The notes under the pieces: generated by a model | The model's input: only the letters and a program-made list of their open reading frames with translations | The model's database searches: none | Told to the model about the DNA's origin: nothing | Translations under genes and position numbers: made by a program | Shown here: in pieces, positions 18,210 through 27,362 of the stretch | Layout: each line of letters begins with the position of its first letter | Numbering within the stretch: position 1 is the first letter of the stretch | Assembly: GCF_022829285.1 (NCBI RefSeq) | Contig: NZ_JAKSYI010000094.1 | Location: 62,001 to 126,000, forward strand | Source of the DNA: Methylobacterium sp. J-078 | GTDB lineage: Bacteria; Pseudomonadota; Alphaproteobacteria; Rhizobiales; Beijerinckiaceae | Length of the DNA stretch: 64,000 nt | Direction of reading: 5' to 3'

Positions 18210-19961
18210 TCAGCGGGCCGCCGCCGGAAGGCGCACGATGAAGCGGGCGCCTCGCACGGTGGGCTCGCCCTCCTCGTCGGCGGGGCCCGGCCGGTTCTCG
18301 GCCCGGATCGTGCCCCGGTGGGCCTGGACGATCTGGCGGGAGATGGAGAGGCCGAGGCCGGAATTCTGGCCGAAGCCCTGCTCGGGGCGATCCGTATAGA
18401 ACCGCTCGAAGATGCGCTCCAGGGCGTGTTCGGGGATGCCCGGCCCCTCGTCCTCGACGATCAGCTCCACGTCGTTGCGAACGCGGCGAAGGGCCACTCG
18501 CACCTTGGCGTCGGGGGGCGAGAACGAGCGGGCGTTGTCGAGGAGGTTGTTGACCACCTGGCCCAGCCGGCTGTCGTGCCCGAAGATCGTCAGGGGCGAT
18601 TCCCCTTCGCCGGCCGGCGCGTCGACGTCGAACTGGATCGGGGCGTCCTTCGGGCGCCGGCGCTCGTTGGCCACCGAGACCACGGTGGTCATCAGCTTGC
18701 GCATGTCGACGCGGCGCGCCTCCGCGCGGGCAAGCTCGGCATCCAGGCGCGAGGCGTCCGAGATGTCCGAGATCAGCCGGTCGAGGCGCTTCACGTCATG
18801 CTGGATGATCGCCAGCAGCCGGGTCCGCGAATCGTCGGATTTCGCCAGCGGCAGGGTCTCGACGGCGCTGCGGAGCGAGGTCAGCGGGTTCTTCAGCTCG
18901 TGGCTGACGTCGGCGGCAAAGCTCTCGATGGCGTCGATGCGCCGGTAGAGTGCCTGGGTCATGTCGCGCAGGGCGCCCGAGAGGTGGCCGATCTCGTCGG
19001 TGCGTCCGGTGAAGTCGGGGATCTCCTCCCGCGACTTGATGCCGAGCCGCACCTTCTCGGCCGCATCCGCGAGGCGCCGTACCGGCCCCGCGATGGCACC
19101 GGCGAGCAGGATGGACAGGACCAGCATCACGGCCGCCGCGATGAGGAACACCTGAAGCAGGCCGAAGCGCTCCGAGGCGATGACCCGGTCGATGTCGCCC
19201 CCTTGCGTCGAGAGCATCAGGGCGCCGCGGACGGAATTCGCCCGCTGGATCGGCACCGCAACGGACACGATGGTCTCCCCGGCCGGATTGCGCCGCACGA
19301 TGTTGCCGCGCGCGCCGCCGAGCGCGACCTGCACTTCCTTGAGGCTGCGCCCACTGGCGGGGCCGACATCCTCGGTGACGCCGGGGGACGGCGTGCTCCC
19401 GGCGAATTTCGACTGCACGACCTCCCAGGCCTTCTCCAGCCACGTGCCCTTGCGCGGGCGGACATCCGGATCGCTGCGGCTCATCTCGCCGCGGGCCGAG
19501 AGGGTTCGGGTGTCGAACAGGAGGCCGCCCTCCTGGTCGTAGACCCGGGCGCGGTTGCCCGTCGGCGTGATCAGCCGGCGCAGCAGCGGGGCCACGCGCT
19601 CGGGGTTCAGGGAGAAGGTGAGGGGGGAGGAGGGCTCTTCCGCCTCGCCGGCCTGGAGCTGGAGCAGCTTGTCGGGGTCGATCCGGATCGCGTCGGTCTC
19701 GACCGAGGCCGACGAGGCGATGGCGCCCGCGATGATCTCGCCCTGGATCAGCAGGCTCTGCACCCGGGCCTGGATCAGCCCCTGGCGGAACTGGTTCAGG
19801 TAGAGGAAGCCGAACAGCAGGGCGATGAGCCCGACGAGATTGAGCACGACGATGCGCCGCGTCAGGCTCGACGAGGCCCGTTGACCGATCCCGTTCCAGA
19901 TCTGGCGCGGCCATCCCAGCATGCCGCGCGACGGGGTTTCGGCTTGGTCGGTGGTGGCCAC
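18210..19961 (-). CDS. chvG: ChvG (ExoS-type) sensor histidine kinase
   Basis: 583 residues. Two membrane helices (about 37-58 and 268-291) flank a periplasmic domain of about 210 residues, followed by HAMP, a dimerisation helix with His354 in DVSHELKNPLTSL, and an ATPase domain with DNARSF, DEGPGIP and GLGLSIS. It senses acidity or envelope stress in rhizobia and Agrobacterium and phosphorylates ChvI. The first codon is GTG at 19961; an internal ATG at 19922 (MLGWPRQIWN) is possible. It lies 62 bases after chvI. Confidence 0.95.
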   Translation of the reverse strand: MATTDQAETPSRGMLGWPRQIWNGIGQRASSSLTRRIVVLNLVGLIALLFGFLYLNQFRQGLIQARVQSLLIQGEIIAGAIASSASVETDAIRIDPDKLLQLQAGEAEEPSSPLTFSLNPERVAPLLRRLITPTGNRARVYDQEGGLLFDTRTLSARGEMSRSDPDVRPRKGTWLEKAWEVVQSKFAGSTPSPGVTEDVGPASGRSLKEVQVALGGARGNIVRRNPAGETIVSVAVPIQRANSVRGALMLSTQGGDIDRVIASERFGLLQVFLIAAAVMLVLSILLAGAIAGPVRRLADAAEKVRLGIKSREEIPDFTGRTDEIGHLSGALRDMTQALYRRIDAIESFAADVSHELKNPLTSLRSAVETLPLAKSDDSRTRLLAIIQHDVKRLDRLISDISDASRLDAELARAEARRVDMRKLMTTVVSVANERRRPKDAPIQFDVDAPAGEGESPLTIFGHDSRLGQVVNNLLDNARSFSPPDAKVRVALRRVRNDVELIVEDEGPGIPEHALERIFERFYTDRPEQGFGQNSGLGLSISRQIVQAHRGTIRAENRPGPADEEGEPTVRGARFIVRLPAAAR

Positions 19962-20023
19962 GGGCGTCCGGTGGTGAAGGAACAGCGTTGCGGGGAGGGG
20001 GCGCCTGAGGCCCGGGCGGGCGC

Positions 20024-20734
20024 TCAGCTCTCCTTGAAGCGGTAGCCGACACCGTAGAGCGTCTCGATCATGTCGAAGCTCGTGTCGGTCACCTTGAACT
20101 TCTTGCGCAGGCGCTTGATGTGGCTGTCGATGGTCCGGTCGTCCACGTAGACCTGATCGTCGTAGGCCGCATCCATCAGGGCGTTGCGGCTCTTCACGAC
20201 GCCGGGCCGGTGCGCCAGGGCCTGAAGAATCAGGAACTCCGTTACCGTCAGGGTGACGGGCTCGCCCTTCCAGGTGCAGGTGTGGCGCTCGGGGTCCATC
20301 ATCAGGAGCCCACGCTCCAGGGAGCGTGCGGCGGCATCGGCCTCGCGGGCGGCGGCGCCCGGACCGTCCTTGGGGGCGAAGCGGCGCAGCACGGCCTTCA
20401 CGCGCTCGACCAGCAGGCGCTGCGAGAACGGCTTATGGATGAAATCGTCGGCGCCCATCTTGAGGCCGAACAGCTCGTCGATCTCCTCGTCCTTCGAGGT
20501 CAGGAAGATCACCGGAAGGTCGGATTTCTGCCGCAGACGCCTGAGAAGCTCCATCCCGTCCATGCGCGGCATCTTGATGTCGAAGATCGCGAGGTCCGGC
20601 GGGGAATGCTTCAGGCCGTCCAGCGCCGAGGCGCCGTCGGTGTAGGTCTGGATGCGGTAGCCTTCGGTCTCGAGGGCGATCGAGACGGAGGTGAGGATGT
20701 TTCGGTCGTCGTCCACGAGGGCGATGGTCGGCAT
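20024..20734 (-). CDS. chvI: ChvI response regulator
   Basis: 236 residues. OmpR-type regulator with receiver acidic residues in LVDDDRN, phospho-acceptor Asp52 in [12 protein letters not shown] and Lys in FIHKPFS. The winged HTH follows ([20 protein letters not shown], then [14 protein letters not shown]). First gene of the operon, so its promoter lies in the 20735-21075 gap. ChvI in relatives controls envelope, exopolysaccharide and acid-response genes. Confidence 0.96.
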   Translation of the reverse strand: MPTIALVDDDRNILTSVSIALETEGYRIQTYTDGASALDGLKHSPPDLAIFDIKMPRMDGMELLRRLRQKSDLPVIFLTSKDEEIDELFGLKMGADDFIHKPFSQRLLVERVKAVLRRFAPKDGPGAAAREADAAARSLERGLLMMDPERHTCTWKGEPVTLTVTEFLILQALAHRPGVVKSRNALMDAAYDDQVYVDDRTIDSHIKRLRKKFKVTDTSFDMIETLYGVGYRFKES

Positions 20735-21075
20735 GCGCGTGTCCTGTTGCTCGGATGCGGCTCGGCGAACGTCTGATGGCGCCCGCCCCTCCGCATCCCA
20801 CCCCGATTCACCGTCGCGGACGGCTCACAAGGATCGGCAAAAACGCGGTGGCGACCGTGCCGGGGGGCGGGCCGCGTTCGCGCGGAGAGTCAGGCTGTGT
20901 AATGACTCTGTGCGATAAAAGCGAGCGACCTCGGTCGTTTGTTCGTTTGCGGCTTGACTGATGCCAACGGGCCGCAGTCCGGTGCCCTCGTGCGGAGCCC
21001 GAAACCCTGGCTATGATCGTCCGGCTGAACGCGGCCTGAGCGCCGGTTCGCGGGCATCGAATCGGGGGAGGATCC
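20735..21075. other. divergent intergenic region, chvI / HugZ-like gene
   Basis: 341 bases without a supported gene. It must hold the promoter of the chvI operon and that of the plus-strand gene, whose Shine-Dalgarno GGGGGAGG precedes ATG 21076. In many relatives pckA sits upstream of chvI; it is not here. No RNA fold recognised. Confidence 0.5.
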
Positions 21076-21867
21076 ATGGCCGAGGGCGAGACCAACACGG
21101 GGGGCGAGCGGCGCGAGCCGGCGGTGCCGCTGCCGGCGGCCGAAGCGCCGTTCGACGCGATCGGGCTGGCCCGCCATCTCCTGCGCTCGATTCGCTCGGG
21201 CGCGCTCGCCACCCTCGATCCGGAGGACGGCACGCCCTTCGCCTCCCTGGTGACCATCGCCACGGATGTCGACGGCACCCCCCTGATGCTGCTCTCGCGC
21301 CTCTCGGCGCACACCCGCAACCTGCTGGCCGACCCGCGCGCCTCGCTGCTGTTCAGCGCCGGCGGCAAGGGAGACCCGCTCGCGCATCCGCGCCTGACGG
21401 TGACGGGGCGCGTGACGCAGACGGCCGATCCGCGTGCCCGCGCCCGCTTCGTCGCGCGGCACCCGAAATCCAAGCTGTACGCGGACTTTCCGGATTTCGG
21501 CTTCTTCGCCCTGGAGCCGGGCGCCGGACATCTCAACGGGGGCTTTGCCAAGGCCGCCGTGCTGAGGGCGGATGAACTGCGGCTCGATCTCGCGGGCGCC
21601 GAAGGGTTGGTGGCCGGCGAGGCCGGCGCCGTCGAGCACATGAACGCCGATCACGCCGACGCCCTCGCGCTCTACGCCGTCGCCTCCGGTGCCGAGCCGG
21701 GCCCCTGGCGCCTCACCGGCCTCGATCCGGAGGGCATGGACCTCCTGGCCGCGGACCGGACCGCGCGGGTGCTCTACCCGGAGCCGGTCCGCGAGATGGG
21801 GGCCTTGCGCAAAGTGCTGGTGACGATGGCGGCCGAGGCGCGCCGGGGCGAGGCGAAGGCCGAATAG
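21076..21867 (+). CDS. HugZ/PNPOx-fold protein with DUF2470 domain
   Basis: 263 residues. A split-barrel flavin/haem domain (GALATLDPEDGTPFASLVTI; RLSAHTRNLLADPRASLLF) is followed by DUF2470 (VEHMNADHADALALYAVA), the order found in HugZ-type haem oxygenases and related pyridoxamine-oxidase-like proteins. The C-terminal His-containing motif HMNADHADAL matches the haem-contact region of HugZ. Haem handling is the best guess, but many family members remain uncharacterised. Tail to tail with the receptor gene (27 bases). Confidence 0.82.
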   Translation: MAEGETNTGGERREPAVPLPAAEAPFDAIGLARHLLRSIRSGALATLDPEDGTPFASLVTIATDVDGTPLMLLSRLSAHTRNLLADPRASLLFSAGGKGDPLAHPRLTVTGRVTQTADPRARARFVARHPKSKLYADFPDFGFFALEPGAGHLNGGFAKAAVLRADELRLDLAGAEGLVAGEAGAVEHMNADHADALALYAVASGAEPGPWRLTGLDPEGMDLLAADRTARVLYPEPVREMGALRKVLVTMAAEARRGEAKAE

Positions 21868-21894
21868 GCCGTCGCCCCGGCACCCCCCATTCGC

Positions 21895-23013
21895 TCAGGC
21901 GGCTCGGACGTTGCGCAGGAACTGGTCGATTTCCACGTGCAGCGTGCGCGCCTGTTCGGCGAGGACGTCGGCGGACGTCGCCACGGCGTGAGCCGCCTGT
22001 CCGGCGCCATCCGCCGAATGGGCCACTTCCGAGATGTCGGCCGTCACTTGGCCGGCACCGGCGGACGCCTCGGCCATGCTGCGCACGATCTCCTGCGTGG
22101 TGACACCCTGCTCCTCGATGGCGCTGGCGATGCTCGTCGTCACGCCGCTCATCGCCTGGATCTGCGCGGTGATCTCCTGGATCGCCTGCGCGGCTCCGCT
22201 GGTGGCCGTCTGGATCGCTCCGATCTGACGGCCGATGTCCTCGGTCGCCCTGGCCGTCTGTGAGGCCAGTTCCTTCACTTCGGTCGCGACGACCGCGAAG
22301 CCACGGCCCGCCTCTCCGGCGCGGGCCGCCTCGATCGTGGCGTTGAGAGCGAGCAGGTTCGTCTGACCCGCGATGGTCGACACCAGGCCGACGACGTCGC
22401 CGATCCGGGTCGCGGCGTTGGACAGGGCCGCCATGGTCTCGGCGGTGCGGGTCGCGGTGTGGACGGCGGTCGACGAGATCCCGGCGGCCTGCACGACCTG
22501 CCGGCCGATCTCGTTCACCGTCGAGCCCAGTTCGTCCGCAGCGGCGGCCACGGCGTCGACGTTGTCGGACGTCTGCCGCGCGGCATCCGCCGCGCTGGTG
22601 GAGCGCAGGGCCGTCCCTTCGACGGCCGACCGCATGGAGCCCGATGAGGCCTGCAGGCCGGCCACGGCCCGTGACACACCCGCGACGATCCCGCCGACGG
22701 ACGTCTCGAACCGATCGGCGAGGTCCCGCAGCAAGGTCCGCCGCGCCTCCTCCGCCCGCATGCGTGCGGCCTCGGTGGTCTCGAGTTGCCGCGCGGCCTC
22801 CGCGAGGGACATGTCGCGGATCGCCACGACGGCCCGGGCGATGTCGCCGATCTCGTCCCGACGGGTCGCGGCCGCGAGGTCGACCCGCGTATCGCCGGCA
22901 GCGAGGCGTGAGGTTTCCACGGTCAGCCTCATCAGCGGCCGTGCCAGATTGCCGGCAAGCCACCAGGCCGTGCCCGAACCGGCCAGGACCGCCGCGCCGC
23001 TCAGTCCGAGCAT
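21895..23013 (-). CDS. methyl-accepting chemotaxis protein, C-terminal piece (TM2-HAMP-signalling domain)
   Basis: 372 residues. Begins at an ATG directly on the second membrane helix ([18 protein letters not shown]), then HAMP ([20 protein letters not shown]) and a full signalling hairpin with the tip around [20 protein letters not shown]. It is in the same frame as the upstream piece (23026-23556), separated only by a TAG and four codons. AGGAG of the sequence TAGGAG lies nine bases before the ATG, so re-initiation could make this piece separately. Alone it keeps everything needed to contact CheA/CheW but has no sensor domain. It may be half of an interrupted gene. Confidence 0.72.
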   Translation of the reverse strand: MLGLSGAAVLAGSGTAWWLAGNLARPLMRLTVETSRLAAGDTRVDLAAATRRDEIGDIARAVVAIRDMSLAEAARQLETTEAARMRAEEARRTLLRDLADRFETSVGGIVAGVSRAVAGLQASSGSMRSAVEGTALRSTSAADAARQTSDNVDAVAAAADELGSTVNEIGRQVVQAAGISSTAVHTATRTAETMAALSNAATRIGDVVGLVSTIAGQTNLLALNATIEAARAGEAGRGFAVVATEVKELASQTARATEDIGRQIGAIQTATSGAAQAIQEITAQIQAMSGVTTSIASAIEEQGVTTQEIVRSMAEASAGAGQVTADISEVAHSADGAGQAAHAVATSADVLAEQARTLHVEIDQFLRNVRAA

Positions 23014-23025
23014 CGCCCAGATCTC

Positions 23026-23556
23026 CTAGACCGTCGCCGCGCGGGTCGCCTGAATCTGCGCCCGCGCATCCTCGGCGGCCAGGGCCACGGCCTCGTCGAA
23101 AAGTTGCCGCAACCGCTGGCTGCGCTGGGTCAGGCGCTCCAGGGTCGGGACCTTGCGCGCCGACCGGAGGCCGAGCAGGATCTCCGCGTCGCGGCGCCAC
23201 TGCCCCGCCTCGGCTTCCGTGCTTCGCGACAGGATCCGCATCCGCTCGGACAGGGCGTTGGTGGTCAGGCTTTCGAGAAGGACGGTCAGCTTGTCGCTCG
23301 CGGCCGTGAATTCGGCATTGACCGGCGCCATGTCGATGAGGTCCGTCATCGCGCTGATGCGTCCGACGAGTTCCTCCATGCGGCGGAAGCGGTCGCGGGC
23401 CGCGCGGCTCGCGTCGTTGACCTCGGTGGTGCGCTCGGCGAGGGTCGACAGGTCGCCGGCCACCCGGAGGCCGAGCAGGCCGGTGACTCCGGCCAGGAGG
23501 CCCGCCAGGAGCATGAAGCCGAGGAGCGGAAGCAGGATCTTGTAGCGGATCGACAT
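23026..23556 (-). CDS. methyl-accepting chemotaxis protein, N-terminal sensor piece ending at in-frame TAG
   Basis: 176 residues. First membrane helix (KILLPLLGFMLLAGLLAGV) and a helical periplasmic ligand domain of about 140 residues (four-helix-bundle look: RTTEVNDASRAARDRFRRM, SERMRILSRSTEAEAGQW). ATG 23556 has AGGACG seven bases upstream. The frame ends at TAG 23028-23026 just where the second membrane helix should begin, and continues in frame as the C-terminal piece. Starts 23 bases after the peroxidase stop, so the two are probably cotranscribed. Either a nonsense-mutated receptor or a two-part receptor. Confidence 0.7.
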   Translation of the reverse strand: MSIRYKILLPLLGFMLLAGLLAGVTGLLGLRVAGDLSTLAERTTEVNDASRAARDRFRRMEELVGRISAMTDLIDMAPVNAEFTAASDKLTVLLESLTTNALSERMRILSRSTEAEAGQWRRDAEILLGLRSARKVPTLERLTQRSQRLRQLFDEAVALAAEDARAQIQATRAATV

Positions 23557-23579
23557 CGTGGTGCGTCCTGTCTCGGGCG

Positions 23580-24593
23580 TCAGTTCGGCAGGTTCGGCAG
23601 GGCGATACGCGTCTGTTCCGCGGTCAACGAATGCAGGAAGGCGATGAGATCCTCGCGTTCCTGCGGTTCGAGCCGGATGGGTTTCATCAACGGAGACCTC
23701 GAGGGCCGCGCGATGCCTCCCGTTTCGTAGAAGGCGACGATCTGGTCGAGATTCGCGAACTGGCCCGCATGGCCGAAGGGGGCGCGGTAGGTCAGGTTGC
23801 GCAGGCCCGGCGTCTTGAACGCGTGTTTCGCCAGCGGGTTGTCGGGCTCGAAGGCCGCACGGCCTATGTCCTTCGTCTGCACGCCCAGGTCGTGGAACTT
23901 GTTGTCGGTGAAGTTCCAACCGGTGTGGCAGGCCGCGCATTGGCCCTTGCCGGTGAACACCGCGAAACCGCGCTGAGCGGCGGGCGAGATCGCCGTCGCG
24001 TCACCCTCGACCCAGCGGTCGAAGGGCGCCCATCCCGACACCACCGTCCGCTCGTAGGTGGCGATCGCGGTCAGGATGTTGTCCTGCGTGACGCCGTCGC
24101 GGGGAAACAGCTTGCCGAACCAGGCCTCGTATTCCGGCGTGCCCTTCAGGCGGGCGATGATCTCCGGGAACTTCCCGTCCATCTCGGCATCGGCCGTGAT
24201 CGGACCCATCGCCTGCGTCTCGAGGTCGGGAGCCCGCCCGTCCCAGAAGAGCGTCGGAAGCCAGGCTGCGTTCAGCACGGTCGGCGCCTTGCGGGCCAGG
24301 GGCTTGTTCGTCGCTCCGATCGCGCCGGACACGGGGACCTCGAAGCCGAAGGATGGATTGTGACAGCTCGCGCAGCTGAGGTTCTGCTTGCCGCTCAGGC
24401 GCGGATCGAAGAACAACATCTTGCCGAGTGTCGCCATCTGGGGCGAATACGGAGCATCGTCTGGAAACGGAATCGAGGTCGGACGGCGGTAATTCAGTTT
24501 TTCCGTCGCGAATCCTTGGGCGTTCACCGAATTGACCCCGAAAGCCAATGCGCTTACCGCCAAAAGGATGAGTTTTCGCGCTGATGACATCAT
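23580..24593 (-). CDS. di-haem cytochrome c peroxidase / MauG-family protein
   Basis: 337 residues. Signal peptide (KLILLAVSALAFGVNSVNAQ) followed by two haem c sites, CASCH and CAACH. The GKMLFFDPRLSG, NAAWLPTLFWDGRA and FKTPGLRNLTYRAPFGHAG segments are family hallmarks. It should reduce hydrogen peroxide in the periplasm or, like MauG, oxidise a protein partner. Starts at tandem ATGs (24593 or 24590); an in-frame TTG at 24662 lies in AT-rich non-coding-like sequence. No methylamine dehydrogenase genes are nearby, which favours a peroxidase. The downstream chemoreceptor suggests sensing linked to peroxide or redox state. Confidence 0.9.
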   Translation of the reverse strand: MMSSARKLILLAVSALAFGVNSVNAQGFATEKLNYRRPTSIPFPDDAPYSPQMATLGKMLFFDPRLSGKQNLSCASCHNPSFGFEVPVSGAIGATNKPLARKAPTVLNAAWLPTLFWDGRAPDLETQAMGPITADAEMDGKFPEIIARLKGTPEYEAWFGKLFPRDGVTQDNILTAIATYERTVVSGWAPFDRWVEGDATAISPAAQRGFAVFTGKGQCAACHTGWNFTDNKFHDLGVQTKDIGRAAFEPDNPLAKHAFKTPGLRNLTYRAPFGHAGQFANLDQIVAFYETGGIARPSRSPLMKPIRLEPQEREDLIAFLHSLTAEQTRIALPNLPN

Positions 24594-25127
24594 TGGAATT
24601 CGCTTTAGATCGATTCTTCGAGATTTTTCATCGTTTATTTCTTTGGACAGATAAATCGACAATGATTAAATATAGGTTTAAGTCTGCCGTTGTGCGCAAG
24701 TACTGTAAAAGTTTATATCTAATAGTATCGCTTTGATTTATTTTCTCCTGATCGAAGATCAGGCTGCCGTCGGTTTGGTCTTCGGGATGTCGATGGCGGC
24801 GAACCAAGAAGGTCTGGCGGCCGGAACGCTGCCATGCGTCGGCACCGTGCGGTGGCGATCACCTGATCGGCCCCATGGCCGCTCCGCCGATTGCATCTCA
24901 TCAAAGCCGGCAACTACCGATACCGTCGGCGAGCCGGGTCGCGCCGGCGAAGTATCGGGCATTCATCGCAATGGGTGCGGCCCGGCTTCATCCGCGGCCT
25001 GGCTCCCGCGCTTGGCGCACGGAGCCTGCGCTGCTATCTGCGAGCGATCAGTTTCCCTCACTCATGAGACCGTGCGCCGGGTCCGTCCCTTGACGGCGGG
25101 CCGCGCGCGCCGGAGATCGCATCCTCG
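24594..25127. other. long intergenic region upstream of peroxidase and lepA
   Basis: 534 bases between divergent genes. The part nearest the peroxidase (about 24600-24760) is strikingly AT-rich with stretches such as AAAAGTTTATATCTAATAG and should contain its promoter. The part nearer lepA returns to high GC and shows no credible gene, tRNA or repeat. Short frames exist on both strands but lack start signals and codon bias. Confidence 0.5.
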
Positions 25128-26933
25128 ATGACAACGACGCCCATCGACAACATCCGCAACTTCTCCATCGTCGCGCATATCGACCACGGCAAGTCGACGC
25201 TGGCCGACCGGCTGATTCAGACCACCGGCACCGTGGCCCTGCGCGACATGAGCGAGCAGATGCTCGACTCGATGGACATCGAGAAGGAGCGCGGCATCAC
25301 CATCAAGGCGCAGACGGTGCGCCTCGAATACAAGGCCGAGGACGGCAAGGACTACATCCTCAATCTGATGGACACGCCCGGCCACGTGGACTTCGCCTAC
25401 GAGGTGTCCCGGAGTCTGGCCGCCTGCGAAGGCTCGTTGCTGGTGGTCGATGCGAGCCAGGGTGTGGAAGCGCAGACGCTGGCCAACGTCTACCAGGCGC
25501 TCGACGCCAACCACGAGATCGTGCCTGTCCTCAACAAGATCGACCTGCCGGCCGCCGAGCCGGAGCGCATCCGCGCGCAGATCGAGGAGGTGATCGGCAT
25601 CGACGCCTCGGAAGCCGTCGCGATCTCGGCGAAAAGCGGCCTCAACATCGAGGCGGTGCTGGAGGCCATCGTCACCCGCCTGCCGCCGCCCAAGGGCGAC
25701 CGCGACGCGCCCCTGAAGGCCCTGCTCGTCGACAGCTGGTACGACGTCTACCTCGGCGTCGTCGTGCTGGTGCGCATCGTCGACGGCGTGCTGAAGAAGG
25801 GCATGAACATCCGCATGATGCGGGCCGATGCCGTGCACGGCGTCGACAAGATCGGCGTGTTCCGCCCGAAGATGGCCGATATCGGCGAGCTCGGCCCCGG
25901 CGAGGTCGGCTTCTTCACCGGCTCGATCAAGGAGGTTGCGGACACCCGCGTCGGCGACACCCTCACGGAAGACAAGCGCCCGTGCAAGGAGATGCTGCCG
26001 GGCTTCAAGGACGTGCAGTCGGTCGTGTTCTGCGGGCTGTTCCCGGTCGACGCGGCCGAGTTCGAGACCCTGCGCAGCGCGATGAGCAAGCTGCGCCTGA
26101 ACGACGCCTCGTTCTCCTACGAGATGGAGACTAGCGCGGCCCTCGGCTTCGGCTTCCGCTGCGGCTTCCTCGGACTGCTCCACCTCGAGATCATCCAGGA
26201 GCGTCTGGAGCGCGAGTTCAACCTCGACCTGATCTCGACGGCGCCTTCGGTGGTCTACCGCCTGCAGATGACGGACGGCACCATCAAGGAGCTGCACAAC
26301 CCGGCCGACATGCCGGACGTGATGAAGATCACCGCCATTGAGGAGCCGTGGATCCGCGCCACCATCCTCACGCCGGACGAGTACCTCGGCGGCGTGCTCA
26401 AGCTCTGCCAGGATCGGCGCGGCACGCAGGTCGACCTCAATTACGTGGGCAAGCGCGCCATGGTCGTCTACGACCTGCCGCTGAATGAGGTGGTGTTCGA
26501 CTTCTACGACCGCCTGAAATCGATCTCGAAGGGCTATGCCTCGTTCGACTACCACATCTCGGATTACCGCGAGGGCGATCTCGTGAAGATGTCGATCCTC
26601 GTCAACGCCGAGCCGGTGGACGCTCTCTCGATGCTGGTCCACCGCACCCGCGCCGAGCATCGCGGCCGGGCGATGTGCGAGAAGCTGAAGGACCTCATCC
26701 CCCGCCACCTGTTCCAGATTCCGGTCCAGGCGGCCTTGGGCGGCAAGATCATCGCCCGCGAGACCATCAAGGCCCTGTCCAAGGACGTGACCGCCAAGTG
26801 CTACGGCGGCGACATCTCCCGCAAGCGCAAGCTCCTCGACAAGCAGAAGGAGGGCAAGAAGAAGATGCGCCAGTTCGGCAAGGTCGAGATCCCACAGGAG
26901 GCCTTCATCGCCGCCCTGAAGATGGACGATTGA
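25128..26933 (+). CDS. lepA: elongation factor 4 (LepA)
   Basis: 601 residues, the standard length. Translational GTPase acting on the ribosome, with G1 [11 protein letters not shown]2 around [13 protein letters not shown]3 DTPGHVDF and G4 NKID. Domains II, III, V and the LepA-specific C-terminal domain ([20 protein letters not shown]) are complete. It is divergent from the peroxidase and tail to tail with the next gene (six bases). Confidence 0.97.
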   Translation: MTTTPIDNIRNFSIVAHIDHGKSTLADRLIQTTGTVALRDMSEQMLDSMDIEKERGITIKAQTVRLEYKAEDGKDYILNLMDTPGHVDFAYEVSRSLAACEGSLLVVDASQGVEAQTLANVYQALDANHEIVPVLNKIDLPAAEPERIRAQIEEVIGIDASEAVAISAKSGLNIEAVLEAIVTRLPPPKGDRDAPLKALLVDSWYDVYLGVVVLVRIVDGVLKKGMNIRMMRADAVHGVDKIGVFRPKMADIGELGPGEVGFFTGSIKEVADTRVGDTLTEDKRPCKEMLPGFKDVQSVVFCGLFPVDAAEFETLRSAMSKLRLNDASFSYEMETSAALGFGFRCGFLGLLHLEIIQERLEREFNLDLISTAPSVVYRLQMTDGTIKELHNPADMPDVMKITAIEEPWIRATILTPDEYLGGVLKLCQDRRGTQVDLNYVGKRAMVVYDLPLNEVVFDFYDRLKSISKGYASFDYHISDYREGDLVKMSILVNAEPVDALSMLVHRTRAEHRGRAMCEKLKDLIPRHLFQIPVQAALGGKIIARETIKALSKDVTAKCYGGDISRKRKLLDKQKEGKKKMRQFGKVEIPQEAFIAALKMDD

Positions 26934-26939
26934 CCCGTC

Positions 26940-27347
26940 TCAGATCAGGCGCGGCTCGCCCGTCAGCAGCTTGAGCGGTCGGGCCAGCTTCTTCGAGAGG
27001 CGCCCGACCGGCTCGACCGTAACGTCCTCGCCGCTCGCCGCCTCGACGATGGCCAGCGCCACCGCTTCCGAGGCCGTGAGGACCGCGTAGACGCGCAAGG
27101 CTTCGCGCCGGCGTTTCACCCCGACGAGGAAGGCGTGCGCCTTGGGGGAGGGCGCCTTGGCCGGCTTCAGTTTCAGGGATGGCGCCTTGGGTGGAGGGAC
27201 CTCTGGTCCCGGCGCCTTCGCCGGTTGGAGTTTCGCGTCCTGGGTTTTCGCCTTCAGGGCTTTGGGTTCGGCCTTCCTTGGTGCGACCGTCCTCCGCGTG
27301 ATCGTCTTCGGCGCCGCCTTGGCGCCTTTCGGGGATGAGGACGGCAC
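26940..27347 (-). CDS. Lys/Pro/Ala-rich protein of unknown function
   Basis: 135 residues starting at GTG 27347, 15 bases after the pit stop. The first 75 residues are low complexity with repeated PAKAP/PPKAPS units, and the last 60 form a compact domain (REALRVYAVLTASEAVALAI; VGRLSKKLARPLKLLTGE). No family recognised. The basic N-terminus may bind nucleic acid. Its position behind pit suggests cotranscription but not necessarily a shared role. Confidence 0.55.
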   Translation of the reverse strand: MPSSSPKGAKAAPKTITRRTVAPRKAEPKALKAKTQDAKLQPAKAPGPEVPPPKAPSLKLKPAKAPSPKAHAFLVGVKRRREALRVYAVLTASEAVALAIVEAASGEDVTVEPVGRLSKKLARPLKLLTGEPRLI

Positions 27348-27362
27348 GGCGAACCCGATCGT

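Noticed and set aside
23026..23028. TAG read as pyrrolysine
   Set aside because: No sign of pyl genes, no PYLIS-like context needed, and chemoreceptors do not use pyrrolysine; a nonsense change or re-initiation is simpler.
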